Positions 24,117 through 34,530 of a DNA stretch of 64,000 nt are shown piece after piece; within the stretch, counting starts at the first letter, position 1, and each line of letters begins with the position of its first letter. The position numbers were made by a program, and so were the translations under genes. Location of the stretch: NCBI GenBank assembly GCA_018713145.1, contig DVFP01000026.1:1-64000 (forward strand). The letters run 5' to 3'. The notes below the pieces were generated by a model. The model was not told the DNA's origin, did no database searches, and saw nothing but the letters and a program-made list of their open reading frames with translations. The DNA is from Candidatus Scybalocola faecavium (lineage in GTDB: Bacteria > Bacillota > Clostridia > Lachnospirales > Lachnospiraceae).

Positions 24117-24362
24117 TTATTTTGTAATGCCTGCACTCTTGAATAATCTGGCTACAGTATCTGTCGGCTGAGCGCCGTTGGAAAGCCATTTCTGAGCCAG
24201 CTCACCATTCACCTTAACTGTGCTGGGTTCTGTAGACGGATCGTATGTGCCGATCTCTTCGATAAAACGACCATCTCTTGGGGATCTGGAATCAGCAACG
24301 ATAATTCTATAGAAAGGAGCCTTTTTCTGTCCCATTCTCTTTAATCTGATCTTTACTGCCAT
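24117..24362 (-). CDS. rpsP: Ribosomal protein S16
   Basis: 81-residue 30S protein ([31 protein letters not shown] split over the first strands; IGTYDPS). AGGAGGTG before the start. Head of the rpsP-khpA-rimM-trmD set, about 90 bp after ffh. Confidence 0.97.
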   Translation of the reverse strand: MAVKIRLKRMGQKKAPFYRIIVADSRSPRDGRFIEEIGTYDPSTEPSTVKVNGELAQKWLSNGAQPTDTVARLFKSAGITK

Positions 24363-24452
24363 GTATATTCACCTCCTGAATTTGTTTATCTTCGCTCAGG
24401 TCTTCCCTTAAAGAAATTCCCCGGCATCTATCCGCTCTGAAAATAGAGCGTG

Positions 24453-25802
24453 TCAAAAAGGAAGTCTGAATCTTCCTCTTTTGGCTGCTTTACCTGACAT
24501 TTGACCGGAAAACTGCTTCATCATCTTTTTCATCTGGTCAAACATCTTCACCAGCTTGTTTACCTCGCTGATGTCTACACCGGCGCCTGCGGCAATGCGC
24601 TTCTTCCGGGACGGACTCATCAGGTCCGGGTTAGCCCGTTCTTCCGGTGTCATGGACAGAATGATCGCTTCTGTGCGCTTCATCTGTGCCTCGCTGTCAT
24701 CTAAAGAAACATTTTTTAATGCAGCGCTGTTTACCCCCGGGATCATCCCAAGAATATCTCCCACACTGCCCATCTTTTTAATCTGGTTCATAGAATCCAG
24801 AAAATCATCATAACCGAACTCTGCCTTTTTAAGCTTTCGGTTCAGTTCCTTTGCTTTCTCCTGATCGATCTGGGCTTCTGCCTTCTCAATAAGCGTCAGC
24901 ACATCACCCATACCAAGGATCCTTGATGCCATACGGTCCGGATAAAACTGCTCCAGGTCGGAAAGTTTTTCGCCCATACCTACATAAAGGATCGGCTTTC
25001 CGGTCACCGCTTTAATGGAAAGGGCCGCACCGCCGCGGGTATCGCCATCCATCTTTGTCAGGATCACTCCGTCGATCTCAATACGGTCATTAAAGGTCTT
25101 GGCCACATTAACCGCATCCTGACCGGTCATAGCATCGACAACTAAAATGGTCTGGTACACATCCACAGCCGCTTTAATATCCTCAAGCTCCTGCATCATG
25201 TCCTCATCCACATGGAGACGTCCGGCAGTATCCAGGATCACTACGTTATAATCATTCGTCCTGGCATGCTCCACCGCTGCTTTGGCAATGTTTACCGGGC
25301 TGTTTTTATCACCCATGGAAAACACGGGAACATCCTGCTTTTTACCGTTAATTTCCAACTGTTCAATCGCAGCAGGACGGTAAATATCACAGGCAACAAG
25401 AAGAGGCTTCCTCCCCTTCTGTTTCAGCTTTCCGGCAATTTTAGCCGTCGTCGTCGTCTTACCTGCACCCTGAAGACCTGCCATAAGAATAATGGTGATC
25501 TCATTCACCGGCTTAAGGGCGATCTCCTTCGTATCGCTTCCCATAAGGGAAACCATCTCTTCATTAACGATCTTGATCACCATCTGGCCTGGTGTCAGGC
25601 TGGTCATCACATCCTGGCCAATCGCCCGCTCTGTAACCGTATTAATAAATTGCTTAACAACCTTAAAGTTAACGTCTGCCTCCAGCAGTGCCATCTTAAC
25701 TTCTTTAAGCGCAGCCTTAACATCCGCTTCGGTGAGCCTGCCCTTGCTTCTCAGGTTTTTAAATACATTCTGAAGTTTTTCAGATAAGCTTTCAAAAGCC
25801 AT
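24453..25802 (-). CDS. ffh: Signal recognition particle protein Ffh
   Basis: Binds signal sequences and the 4.5S RNA and docks with FtsY (27.8 kb). N domain (1-85), G domain with GLQGAGKTTTTAKIAG (about 109-124), DTAGRLHVDEDM and TKMDGDTRGGA, then the methionine-rich M domain ending near MKKMMKQFSGQMSGK. 449 residues, normal. It follows ylxM by 57 bp. Confidence 0.97.
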   Translation of the reverse strand: MAFESLSEKLQNVFKNLRSKGRLTEADVKAALKEVKMALLEADVNFKVVKQFINTVTERAIGQDVMTSLTPGQMVIKIVNEEMVSLMGSDTKEIALKPVNEITIILMAGLQGAGKTTTTAKIAGKLKQKGRKPLLVACDIYRPAAIEQLEINGKKQDVPVFSMGDKNSPVNIAKAAVEHARTNDYNVVILDTAGRLHVDEDMMQELEDIKAAVDVYQTILVVDAMTGQDAVNVAKTFNDRIEIDGVILTKMDGDTRGGAALSIKAVTGKPILYVGMGEKLSDLEQFYPDRMASRILGMGDVLTLIEKAEAQIDQEKAKELNRKLKKAEFGYDDFLDSMNQIKKMGSVGDILGMIPGVNSAALKNVSLDDSEAQMKRTEAIILSMTPEERANPDLMSPSRKKRIAAGAGVDISEVNKLVKMFDQMKKMMKQFSGQMSGKAAKRGRFRLPF

Positions 25803-25859
25803 GGGCTACCTCCTGATCTGATCAAATATCAGTCCTCCGGTGCTGCCGGAGTGCTGCTG

Positions 25860-26225
25860 CTACAATTCTTTCAGGATCTCATCTGAAATCCTGTCAATCT
25901 TTTTTGCGTCCTGTGCAAGCTGCTGCCAATCCATCTTTTCAGAATCCTCCACCATATGCCGCACCGTCTGACGGATCTCCTCCACCTTTTTCCGGGTGGT
26001 CAAAAACCGTTCCAGCAAATGAAGCTTTTCCTCATATCCGGCCAGCTGACGGTTGCATCGTCTTATAATATCATGGACCCCCTGGCGGCTGATCTCATGA
26101 ACCTGGGCAATCTCTCCCAGGGACAGATCATTTAAGACGAAATCCTCATAAATCTCTTTCTGATGGCTGGTAAGGAGTTCTCCGTAAAAATCATATAGCA
26201 ACGACTGCTCTAATATTTTATCCAT
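25860..26225 (-). CDS. ylxM: YlxM/UPF0122 helix-turn-helix protein
   Basis: 121-residue sigma-factor-like DNA-binding protein, always next to ffh and thought to affect the SRP pathway. The region-4-like helix-turn-helix reads LSLGEIAQVHEISRQGVHDIIRR. The start at 26225 (MDKILEQSLLYDFYG) is the family start. A consensus promoter precedes it. Confidence 0.9.
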   Translation of the reverse strand: MDKILEQSLLYDFYGELLTSHQKEIYEDFVLNDLSLGEIAQVHEISRQGVHDIIRRCNRQLAGYEEKLHLLERFLTTRKKVEEIRQTVRHMVEDSEKMDWQQLAQDAKKIDRISDEILKEL

Positions 26226-26265
26226 AAAAGCACCACCTGTCAAGTACCTTTACTTTACAGGTGGT

Positions 26266-26295
26266 ATTTTAACCTATATATCTATGGACTGTCAA
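26266..26295 (-). promoter_or_regulatory. Promoter of ylxM-ffh
   Basis: TTGACA, 18-bp spacer, TAAAAT on the minus strand. ACCACCTGT and ACAGGTGGT around 26232-26265 form a 9-bp stem overlapping the start of transcription, which could affect initiation. Confidence 0.65.
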
Positions 26296-26406
26296 GTCTT
26301 TTTTTTAATATTTTGTATTTTTAATGTAACCGTTCAACAGGCAAAGAGCAGCGTTTACTGCAGGGATATGAGCTGCATGGCTGAAGAGTTGTCTTTTTAC
26401 AAAGGA

Positions 26407-27624
26407 TCAAAAAATTGCTTTAGGTGCTTTTAAAATCGGCCGGTAGCCTTTTTCCTTCAAAGCGTTAAAGATCTTATCCTTATGCTCATGTCCAAAAGCT
26501 TCAATCGTAATCACCAGCTCAACGGCAGCATTTCTGTTGACGCTGACAAACTGGTTGTGCTCCAGACGGATCACATTGCCCTGAAGCTGAGCGATTACGG
26601 AAGCCACATTGACCAGCTCGCCCGGCTTATCCGGAAGGAGCACGGAAACAGTAAATACACGGCCTCTCTGGATCAGCCCGTTTTGCACCACCGAAGCAAT
26701 AGTGATCACATCAATATTTCCACCGCTTAAAATGGAAACCACCTTTTTATTTTTAACATCCAGATGCTTTAGCGCAGCTACCGTTAAAAGGCCGGAATTT
26801 TCCACGATCATCTTGTGGTTTTCCATCATGTCCAAAGATGCACCCACAAGCTCATCATCCTCAACAGTAATAATGTCATCAATGTTCTTCTGGATATAAG
26901 GGAAGATCACATCTCCGGGGGTCTTTACCGCCGTACCATCAGCAATAGTGCTCACACTGGGCAGGGAAACCACCTTGCCTGCTTCCAGGGATTTTTGCAT
27001 ACAGTTGGCCCCGGCAGGTTCCACACCGATCACTTTGATCTTGGGATTTAACAGTTTTGCCAAAGTAGACACACCGCTGGCAAGGCCGCCGCCGCCAATA
27101 GGAACAAGGATATAATCTACCGTAGGAAGCTCTTTAAAGATTTCCATGGCGATCGTTCCCTGTCCGGTAGCCACATCTTCATCATTAAAAGGATGCACAA
27201 AGGTATAGCCTTCCTCTGCAGCCAGCTTTTCCGCATAAGCACAGGCATCATCATAAACATCGCCGTAAAGGACTACTTCTGCCCCATAGCTTTTTGTCCG
27301 GTTTACCTTGATCAACGGTGTCGTGGTAGGCATAACGATCACAGCTTTTGTTTTCATAAGGGCAGCGGCATAAGCCACACCCTGGGCGTGGTTTCCGGCG
27401 GAAGCTGTGATCAGTCCCTTAGCCCGTTCTTCATCAGAAAGGGTGCTGATCTTGTAGTAAGCGCCCCGAACCTTATATGCCCCGGTATACTGCATGTTTT
27501 CCGGCTTAAAATAAACCTTATTTCCAGTCTGGGCAGAAAAGTAATCACTATATACAAGGTTTGTGGGAAGTGTTACTTTCCGCACACACTCGCAGGCTTC
27601 TTCAAATTTTTCCAGTGTCATCAT
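26407..27624 (-). CDS. ilvA: Threonine ammonia-lyase
   Basis: PLP enzyme that converts threonine to 2-oxobutanoate and ammonia. The catalytic lysine lies in YTGAYKVRGAYYK, and the PLP phosphate loop is GGGGLASG. A C-terminal ACT domain (about 325-400: VSVLLPDKPGELVNVAS) probably gives allosteric control; this single-ACT 405-residue form is the common clostridial type. Two adjacent ATG codons follow GGAG; I used the first. There is no T-box or other leader evident in the 139-bp gap before it. Confidence 0.94.
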   Translation of the reverse strand: MMTLEKFEEACECVRKVTLPTNLVYSDYFSAQTGNKVYFKPENMQYTGAYKVRGAYYKISTLSDEERAKGLITASAGNHAQGVAYAAALMKTKAVIVMPTTTPLIKVNRTKSYGAEVVLYGDVYDDACAYAEKLAAEEGYTFVHPFNDEDVATGQGTIAMEIFKELPTVDYILVPIGGGGLASGVSTLAKLLNPKIKVIGVEPAGANCMQKSLEAGKVVSLPSVSTIADGTAVKTPGDVIFPYIQKNIDDIITVEDDELVGASLDMMENHKMIVENSGLLTVAALKHLDVKNKKVVSILSGGNIDVITIASVVQNGLIQRGRVFTVSVLLPDKPGELVNVASVIAQLQGNVIRLEHNQFVSVNRNAAVELVITIEAFGHEHKDKIFNALKEKGYRPILKAPKAIF

Positions 27625-27763
27625 TTTTATCAGGCTCCTTTATCTATTAATCCTGCCGCATAGGATACGGCATCTTCGTGCTCACACTGCCTGGTCTGTG
27701 CCTGATCGCCGTTACGCGCACCCGGACCTGCCGGATTACTCAGACCATTTCCAGGCTTTCTTT

Positions 27764-28687
27764 CTATGCAAAAAGCGCATCAACGAATGCATCGGAATCA
27801 AATTTCTGCAGATCTTCGATCTTTTCGCCAACGCCGATATATTTCACCGGAACGCCCAGCTCTGCCTGAATAGCAATAGCAATGCCGCCTTTAGCTGTGC
27901 CGTCCAGCTTTGTCAGGATAATGCCGGTAATATCCGCCACTTCCTTAAACTGTCTGGCCTGAGACAGGGCATTTTGTCCTGTGGTCCCGTCAAGGACGAT
28001 CAATGTTTCTCTCCGGGCTTCCGGAAATTCCTTATCAATGATCCGGTTGATCTTACGCAGCTCTTCCATGAGATTTTTCTTATTGTGAAGCCGGCCCGCC
28101 GTATCACATAAAAGCAGATCCGCTTTCCTTGCCTTGGCGGCAGCAACTGCGTCATAGACTACAGCCGCCGGGTCAGACCCTTCCTGTCCGGAGATCATAT
28201 CCACACCGGCCCGGTTAGCCCATTCCCCTAACTGCTGGGTTGCAGCCGCACGGAAGGTATCCGCCGCGGCAATAAGCACCTTTTTTCCTGCCTTTTTATA
28301 CTGTCCGGCCAGCTTTCCTACAGAAGTGGTCTTCCCGACTCCATTTACACCAATGACCAAAACCACGCTGGTTTCATTTTCAAAATCATAGGCGCCCTCA
28401 TCCACAGACATCTGGGACTTAATGGAATCGATCAGCAGTTCCTTGCACTGGGCAGGCTCTTTAATATGCTGTTCTTTAACCTTTTCTTTCAGATCATCAA
28501 TAATAGACTGGGTAGTATGGACTCCCAGATCCGCCATGACCAGCACTTCCTCCAGCTCCTCATAAAAATCATCGTCAATATGAGAAAAGCCGTTAAAAAT
28601 GTAATCAAAGCCTGCCGCAATGCTCTTACGCGTTTTTGTCAGTCCGGCTACCAGCCGGCTAAAAAATCCTTTCTTTTCTTCGGACAT
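27764..28687 (-). CDS. ftsY: Signal recognition particle receptor FtsY
   Basis: Membrane-associated SRP receptor GTPase. NG domains with GVNGVGKTTSVGKLAG, DTAGRLHNKKNLMEEL, TKLDGTAKGG and GVGEKIEDL. The A domain is short. The start at 28687 fits AAGGAGAGG better than the ATG three codons earlier. Last gene of plsX-acpP-rnc-smc-ftsY. Confidence 0.97.
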   Translation of the reverse strand: MSEEKKGFFSRLVAGLTKTRKSIAAGFDYIFNGFSHIDDDFYEELEEVLVMADLGVHTTQSIIDDLKEKVKEQHIKEPAQCKELLIDSIKSQMSVDEGAYDFENETSVVLVIGVNGVGKTTSVGKLAGQYKKAGKKVLIAAADTFRAAATQQLGEWANRAGVDMISGQEGSDPAAVVYDAVAAAKARKADLLLCDTAGRLHNKKNLMEELRKINRIIDKEFPEARRETLIVLDGTTGQNALSQARQFKEVADITGIILTKLDGTAKGGIAIAIQAELGVPVKYIGVGEKIEDLQKFDSDAFVDALFA

Positions 28688-28761
28688 AACACACATCCTC
28701 TCCTTATTTCTGCTTATTCAGCCAGGTCTTTCCATTGACCGGTCAGACCGTCAGGTTACTT

Positions 28762-31700
28762 TTAATCATCCAGCTTGCCGTCAATAAGACTCACAGAAAC
28801 CAGCGTGGATACGCCTTTTTCCTGCATGGTAATTCCGTAAAGCACATCTGCCGCATTCATTGTGCCCCGCCGGTGAGTAATAATAATAAACTGGGTATCC
28901 CGGGTCAGATTATTTAAATACTGGGCATACCGCTTTACATTAGCATCATCCAGGGCAGCCTCGATCTCGTCTAAAAGGCAAAACGGGGAAGGCTTAAGCC
29001 TTTGAATGGCAAACAGCAGGGCAATGGCTGTCAGTGCCTTTTCCCCGCCGGAAAGCATCATCATATTCTGGAGCTTTTTCCCGGGAGGGGAAGCAATGAT
29101 CCGGATGCCCGCATATAAAATATCCTCCCCCTCCATAAGTTCCAAGGTTCCCTTTCCGCCGCCGAACAGCTCTTTAAATACCCGGTCAAAATTCACGGCA
29201 ATTTCTTTAAACTTTTCAGTAAACTGCTCTCTCATGGCCTGGTCCAACGACTGGATGATCCCCGTCAGTTTACCCTCAGCTTCCACCAGATCGTCATGCT
29301 GGGTCTTTAACAGCTCATAGCGCTCACTGACGCTTTTATATTCATCAATGGCATTAACATTCACCGGTCCCAGCTTTTTGATCTGAGCCTTCTGATCCGC
29401 AGCAGCTTTTTTTAGGCCTGCCGGCCCCATGGCCAAGAGCTGGTCATCCTTTAATTCATAAGCGCCTCCCAAGGTCAGCTCATATTCCTGCCACATATAA
29501 TCGCTTTGAGCGGTCTTGCTTTCCTCCAGTTTTTCCTTTTGGTGGTTTAACCGAAACTGCTCCTTATCCAAAGCGCCAAGGCGGTCTGACAGTTCTTCTC
29601 TTTTTGAGAAAAATTCCCGGTGGCCTTTAGAAATTTCATCTTTCTCCCTTCCAAGGGCCTCCAGCGTTTCCTGAGCTTTTTGGATCGTCTGATCCAAGGT
29701 CTTTACCTGCTCATCCAGTTGTTGGGCAGAAGCCTGCCGGTCTGAAAGCTCAGTGCCGCCTTTTTCCATATCCTGGCGCACAGCTTCAATATCCGTTTCC
29801 AAGGCCCTGATTTCTTCCCGGACACGCCGGATATTTTCGCCGGCAAAGGACCGGCTCTGGCTAAGCTGGGAAAACTTCAGCCTTAAGGCTGCGTTATCTT
29901 CATTAAACTTCTTTTCATTTTCCAGCATTTCCTCCAGCTTTTCATTTAATGAAGCCACAAGCTGTTCTGTAACCGTCCGCTTTTTATCATAATCTGCCTG
30001 CTCATTGGCAAGCTTTTCCCTGCTTTGGGAAATCTCCTGCTTCTGGCGGCTTAATTCCTGATTTTCATCCGTCAATTGGGCAAAAGCATCCGCTCCCTCA
30101 TCCCGGGCAGCCTTTGCCTGGTTTAAAGTCATTCGCACTGTATTTTCATTTAAAGACAATTCCTGGAGGCGGCGGGTCACTTCATCCAGATCTTTGCGCA
30201 CCGTGCTCCGCTCAGTCTGGAGCCGGGCCTGATCCTGGTTAAGCCTGTCGATTTCTTCCTTGATCTTGTCCACAGCTTTGGACAGCTCATCCAGCTCACG
30301 GCTCCGTCCCAGGAGATTTCCCGAATTTTTATAAGCACCGCCGGACAATGAGCCGCCGGGGCTTAAAGATTCTCCGTCTAAAGTAACGATCCTGAGGGAA
30401 TACTTATACTTTCTGGCCAGAGCCAGGGCATGATCAATGTGATCTGTCACAACGATCCGTCCCAATAGATAGGTGATCAGCTTTTCGTACTTAGGCGCTC
30501 CGGATACAAGGCTGCTCCCCAGGCCGATGACTCCCGGCTCATTAAGAACCTGTGGAGAGATCTGGCTTCCCCGGATCGTAATGCTTGTTAATGGCAAAAA
30601 GGTGGCCCGGCCGTACCGGTTTTCCTTTAAGTAGGCAATAAGGGACTTAGCCGTCTGCTCATCCTCTGTCACAACGTTTTGGATGCTGCCTCCCAGGGCA
30701 ATCTCAATGGCTGTCTCATATTTTTTTTCTACTTTAATAATGTCTGCCACAACGCCGATGATGCCGGAACGGGACTTTTTCTGCTCCATGACCCGCTTAA
30801 TACTGGAACCGTAGCCCTCATACCGCTCGCTGATATTTTTCAAAGCGGTGTACCGGGAATTCACTGCATGAAATTCCTGCTGCTTTTTTCCCACCTGCTG
30901 GCGCACCTGGTTAAGCTTGTCCCCGGTTTCCTCATTTCTCTTAGTTAAAGAAGCCTTCTGGGCATTGGCCCGGTCCAGATCCTCCAGAACTTGGCTCAGC
31001 TCCTTTTCATAGCCTTCTACAGCTTCCGTCCGCTGAGCCTGTTGGCTTTTTAAAACGATCAGCCGCTGATTTAATTCAGCTCTGCGGATATTGATCTGTT
31101 CTTCCATAGTGTCGTAACGGCTCATTTTTTCACGGACAGAAGCCGCCTGGTTTAACAGATCGATAATGCCGGCATTTTTTTCTTCGATTTCCATCTTTAA
31201 CCGGGTAGATGCCTCTGTCATCGTCTGAAGATTTTCATCGGCCTGACTTTGGCGGGCACTTAAGCTGTTTATCTCCTTTTGGATCTGACTGCGGGTGCCT
31301 TCATACTCGGCAACACTTTCCTGTTTTTTCCGGATCTCTTCCTGCAGCTTTTGTATCCGGCTGCCGCCATTTTCCACATTTTGGCGGATCGTGTTCATCT
31401 GCTCATGAACCAGCTTATGCTCAGCTACCAGTTTTTCCCGGTCCAGCTTGCCGTCATTTAATTCCTGCCGCTTTTTTTCAAGTTTTTCATCATAGGCCTG
31501 GATCTCCCCTTCAAGGCGGTCATACTCTTCCCGGGTTTTATCCAACGATTCCCGGGTCTGGGCCATATCCCCGTTAACAATCGCCAGCTTTTCATCCAGG
31601 GACTTTAATTCATCCTTAATGCGGCTATACTCGCTTATGTATACATTGACATCTAAAAGCTTCAGACGTTCCCGCATCTTTAAATATTCCCTGGCTGTAT

Positions 31701-32328
31701 CGGACTGTTTCTTTAAAGGAGCCACCTGTTTTTCCAACTCGGCTAAAATATCATTGACCCGGTAAAGGTTCTGCTTTTCTGCTTCCAGATTTTTCTCAGC
31801 AGCCTGCTTGCGCTTTTTAAACTTAACGATCCCGGCAGCCTCATCAAACAGTTCCCGCCGTTCTTCCGGCTTTCCGCTTAAGATCTTGTCGATCTGTCCC
31901 TGCCCGATAATGGAATAGCCTTCCTTGCCGATACCGGTGTCAAAGAAAAGTTCCTGCACATCCTTCAGGCGGCAGGCGCTGCCATTGATCAGATACTCGC
32001 TCTCCCCGGAACGGTATACCCGCCGGGCCACAGTAACTTCATCATAATCAATGGCCAGCTTATGATCCGAATTGTCCAGAGTAATGGCCACATAGGCAAA
32101 ACCAAGGGGTTTCCTGCTCTCAGTACCGGAAAAAATAACGTCCTCCATTTTTGAACCCCGCAGCTGTTTCGCGCTCTGCTCACCAAGCACCCAGCGCACG
32201 GCATCTGCCACATTACTCTTTCCGCTGCCGTTAGGCCCTACGATCCCGGTAATGCCTTTATGAAATTTAAGATTGATCTTATTGGCAAAGGACTTAAAGC
32301 CCTGTATTTCAATGTTCTTTAAATACAT
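28762..32328 (-). CDS. smc: Chromosome segregation ATPase SMC
   Basis: 1188-residue condensin subunit that loops DNA. Walker A GPNGSGKSNVADAVRW (about 32-47), long coiled coil (about 170-500), hinge with GSIQNVVTEDEQTAKSLI and GGSLSGGAYKNSG (about 510-670), second coiled coil, then signature LSGGEKALTAIALLFA and Walker B FCLLDEIEAALDDANV. Complete, normal length. It starts 24 bp after rnc. Confidence 0.98.
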   Translation of the reverse strand: MYLKNIEIQGFKSFANKINLKFHKGITGIVGPNGSGKSNVADAVRWVLGEQSAKQLRGSKMEDVIFSGTESRKPLGFAYVAITLDNSDHKLAIDYDEVTVARRVYRSGESEYLINGSACRLKDVQELFFDTGIGKEGYSIIGQGQIDKILSGKPEERRELFDEAAGIVKFKKRKQAAEKNLEAEKQNLYRVNDILAELEKQVAPLKKQSDTAREYLKMRERLKLLDVNVYISEYSRIKDELKSLDEKLAIVNGDMAQTRESLDKTREEYDRLEGEIQAYDEKLEKKRQELNDGKLDREKLVAEHKLVHEQMNTIRQNVENGGSRIQKLQEEIRKKQESVAEYEGTRSQIQKEINSLSARQSQADENLQTMTEASTRLKMEIEEKNAGIIDLLNQAASVREKMSRYDTMEEQINIRRAELNQRLIVLKSQQAQRTEAVEGYEKELSQVLEDLDRANAQKASLTKRNEETGDKLNQVRQQVGKKQQEFHAVNSRYTALKNISERYEGYGSSIKRVMEQKKSRSGIIGVVADIIKVEKKYETAIEIALGGSIQNVVTEDEQTAKSLIAYLKENRYGRATFLPLTSITIRGSQISPQVLNEPGVIGLGSSLVSGAPKYEKLITYLLGRIVVTDHIDHALALARKYKYSLRIVTLDGESLSPGGSLSGGAYKNSGNLLGRSRELDELSKAVDKIKEEIDRLNQDQARLQTERSTVRKDLDEVTRRLQELSLNENTVRMTLNQAKAARDEGADAFAQLTDENQELSRQKQEISQSREKLANEQADYDKKRTVTEQLVASLNEKLEEMLENEKKFNEDNAALRLKFSQLSQSRSFAGENIRRVREEIRALETDIEAVRQDMEKGGTELSDRQASAQQLDEQVKTLDQTIQKAQETLEALGREKDEISKGHREFFSKREELSDRLGALDKEQFRLNHQKEKLEESKTAQSDYMWQEYELTLGGAYELKDDQLLAMGPAGLKKAAADQKAQIKKLGPVNVNAIDEYKSVSERYELLKTQHDDLVEAEGKLTGIIQSLDQAMREQFTEKFKEIAVNFDRVFKELFGGGKGTLELMEGEDILYAGIRIIASPPGKKLQNMMMLSGGEKALTAIALLFAIQRLKPSPFCLLDEIEAALDDANVKRYAQYLNNLTRDTQFIIITHRRGTMNAADVLYGITMQEKGVSTLVSVSLIDGKLDD

Positions 32329-32352
32329 GTTCCACCAGCTTTTCTAAGCATT

Positions 32353-33048
32353 TTACATTTCCTGGAGCAGTTTGGGATTTTCCTTAAGCATAACAATAGA
32401 CTTATAAGCCGCGTCCTGTCCTGCTGCCTGTTTTGTACGGCCCTCCCCGGTACACAGCTTCACCGGTCCTACCATGGCCTGGACGATAAAACGGCGGTTA
32501 TGTTCCGGCCCGATGGCCTCCACCAGGTCATAGGTCACTGTATCCTTCACCCGACTTTGAACCAGTTCCTGAAGCGCGGTTTTGCTGTCATGAAACAGTT
32601 CCTTATGCTCCATATCATTTAAAATATAATTCATGATAAAACGTCTGGCCTCTTCAAAGCCCCCGTCCAGGTACATAGCTCCAATCAAAGCCTCCAGGGC
32701 GTCTGACAAAATAGAATCCCGGTCCCTGCCTCCGTTTAGATCCTCCCCGTGACCCAGGCGAAGATACTGTCCCAGATGGATCTGACGGGCACAATAGGCC
32801 AATGCCGGCTCGCACACCAGACTTGCCCTCTTTTTGCTCAGTTCCCCCTCATGCATCTGAGGGAAACGGCGAAACAGCGTATCACTGCTGATCACCTCTA
32901 AAACCGCATCTCCTAAAAATTCCAGACGTTCATTGTTATACAGCTTGTCCAGATGATGCTCATTGGCATAAGAACTGTGAGTCATCGCCTGTCTTAAGAG
33001 ACTTCCCTGGCGGAACTGATATTTAATATCTTTTTGCAATTTTTCCAT
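32353..33048 (-). CDS. rnc: Ribonuclease III
   Basis: Cuts double-stranded RNA in rRNA and mRNA processing. Catalytic signature ERLEFLGDAVLEV, second site DALEALIGAMYLDGG, and a C-terminal double-stranded RNA-binding domain (about 155-225: ALQELVQSRVKD, RTKQAAGQDAA). AGGAGA sets the start at 33048; the longer frame overlaps acpP. Confidence 0.96.
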   Translation of the reverse strand: MEKLQKDIKYQFRQGSLLRQAMTHSSYANEHHLDKLYNNERLEFLGDAVLEVISSDTLFRRFPQMHEGELSKKRASLVCEPALAYCARQIHLGQYLRLGHGEDLNGGRDRDSILSDALEALIGAMYLDGGFEEARRFIMNYILNDMEHKELFHDSKTALQELVQSRVKDTVTYDLVEAIGPEHNRRFIVQAMVGPVKLCTGEGRTKQAAGQDAAYKSIVMLKENPKLLQEM

Positions 33049-33074
33049 AAACTCATCTCTCCTGCCGCCGGCCC

Positions 33075-33305
33075 CTAACCGGCAATACGGCGTATACATT
33101 CCACTGCGTCCTTCATCTGATGAATGGATGCTATACGTTCCTGGGGTATTTCAATATCAAATTCTTTTTCAATTTCCATGACGATCTGGAACAGATCCAG
33201 TGAATCTGCTCCAAGATCATCCATAAAGTTGGTTTCCATAGTAATGCTCTCTTCATCGGTGTGAAGAATTTCCCCAATGATCTTTTTCAGCTTTTCAAAC
33301 TCCAT
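33075..33305 (-). CDS. acpP: Acyl carrier protein
   Basis: 76 residues, acidic, with the phosphopantetheine serine in DDLGADSLDLFQIVMEIE. Carries acyl chains in fatty acid synthesis and supplies PlsX. Between plsX and rnc. Confidence 0.96.
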   Translation of the reverse strand: MEFEKLKKIIGEILHTDEESITMETNFMDDLGADSLDLFQIVMEIEKEFDIEIPQERIASIHQMKDAVECIRRIAG

Positions 33306-33323
33306 AAGTCTTTGGCTCCTTTT

Positions 33324-34370
33324 TTACGCATCCTTCTCAGATACCGCTTTTTTTGTCTCGTCCTTTTTTGTGCCCAGGCGTTCCCGGATCTTTCCCGGAA
33401 TATCCTGCTGGGAGAAAGCGATGCACTGGACAATGGAATTTTTAATGGCTGCCGCGTCGCTGCTGCCGTGGGTTTTCACCACAAGGCCTGTCAATCCCAG
33501 CATAGGGGCGCCGCCGTAAGCGGACAGATCGAACTCCTTCATGAGTCCTTTTAAAGCCGGTTTTGCCAAAAGAGCGCCGATCTTAGAGCGGAGGGAGGAC
33601 ATAAGCCCCTGTTTGATCTTTTTAAGGAGAGCCATGGCAACGCCCTCATACATTTTCAAAATAACATTTCCGGTAAATGCTTCGCACACAATAATGTCCG
33701 CCCAGCCGTTGGGGATCTCACGGGCCTCCACGCTGCCGATAAAGTTAATATCATCACAAGCCTTCAGCAAAGGAAAGGTTTCTTTAACCAGCTGGTTTCC
33801 TTTTTCTTCCTCCACCCCTACATTTACAATAGCTACTGTAGGATTCTTCTTGCCAAGGACATTTTCCATATAAATGGAGCCCATTCTCGCAAACTGGACA
33901 AGATGGGATGGTCTGGCGTCCACGTTAGCCCCGCAGTCAATCAGCAGGGAAAAACCTTTTGTTGTTGGGATCAGAGGAGCCAAAGGCGCCCGCTCTACCC
34001 CTTTAATACGGCCGACCACAAACTGTCCCCCAACAAGAACAGCCCCGGTGCTTCCCGCGGAAACAAAGCCGTCGGCCTTTCCATCATGGACAAGCTTCTG
34101 AGCCACAACAATAGAAGAATCTTTTTTCTTTCTCACTGCTGCTACCGGGTGCTCATTGTTTGTGATCACCTCGGATGCATGGATCACTTCCATCTGATCT
34201 TTATTATAACTATAGGATGCCAGCTCCCGATTAACAATATTTTCATCACCTACAAGGATCACCTTCAGATCACTGTGCTCATTAATAGCCTGGACTGCAC
34301 CTTTAACAATCTCTACCGGTGCGTTATCCCCGCCCATAGCATCTACGGCCACGGTTACTTTCTTTTGCAT
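33324..34370 (-). CDS. plsX: Phosphate acyltransferase PlsX
   Basis: Makes acyl-phosphate from acyl-ACP; PlsY (10.0 kb) uses it to acylate glycerol-3-phosphate. VAVDAMGGDNAP at the start, STGAVLVGG, LIDCGANVD and SGFSAYGGAPMLGL-like DLSAYGGAPMLGLTG near the end. 348 residues, complete. Confidence 0.97.
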   Translation of the reverse strand: MQKKVTVAVDAMGGDNAPVEIVKGAVQAINEHSDLKVILVGDENIVNRELASYSYNKDQMEVIHASEVITNNEHPVAAVRKKKDSSIVVAQKLVHDGKADGFVSAGSTGAVLVGGQFVVGRIKGVERAPLAPLIPTTKGFSLLIDCGANVDARPSHLVQFARMGSIYMENVLGKKNPTVAIVNVGVEEEKGNQLVKETFPLLKACDDINFIGSVEAREIPNGWADIIVCEAFTGNVILKMYEGVAMALLKKIKQGLMSSLRSKIGALLAKPALKGLMKEFDLSAYGGAPMLGLTGLVVKTHGSSDAAAIKNSIVQCIAFSQQDIPGKIRERLGTKKDETKKAVSEKDA

Positions 34371-34488
34371 AAATGATGCCTCCTAATCTTTTTGCCATTT
34401 TACCAGGCTTTCGGCCTGGCGGCAGCCGCCCGAATAAGGGTCTACTATCTAATATACTAGATTCCCGGGAATTTCGCAATGTTTTTTC

Positions 34489-34530
34489 AAAAAAGCCGGC
34501 CAGCTGCTTAAGGGCAGCCGCCCGGCTTTT
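34489..34530 (-). terminator. Terminator overlapping the stop of the small membrane gene
   Basis: AAAGCCGG (34492-34499) pairs with CCGGCTTT (34522-34529); on the minus strand the stem is followed by TTTTTT. The upstream arm lies in the last codons of the gene. Confidence 0.75.

Noticed and set aside
27625-27763. Short open frame spanning the ftsY-ilvA gap
   Set aside because: It has no start codon or ribosome-binding site of its own and runs in from inside ftsY in another frame; probably chance.
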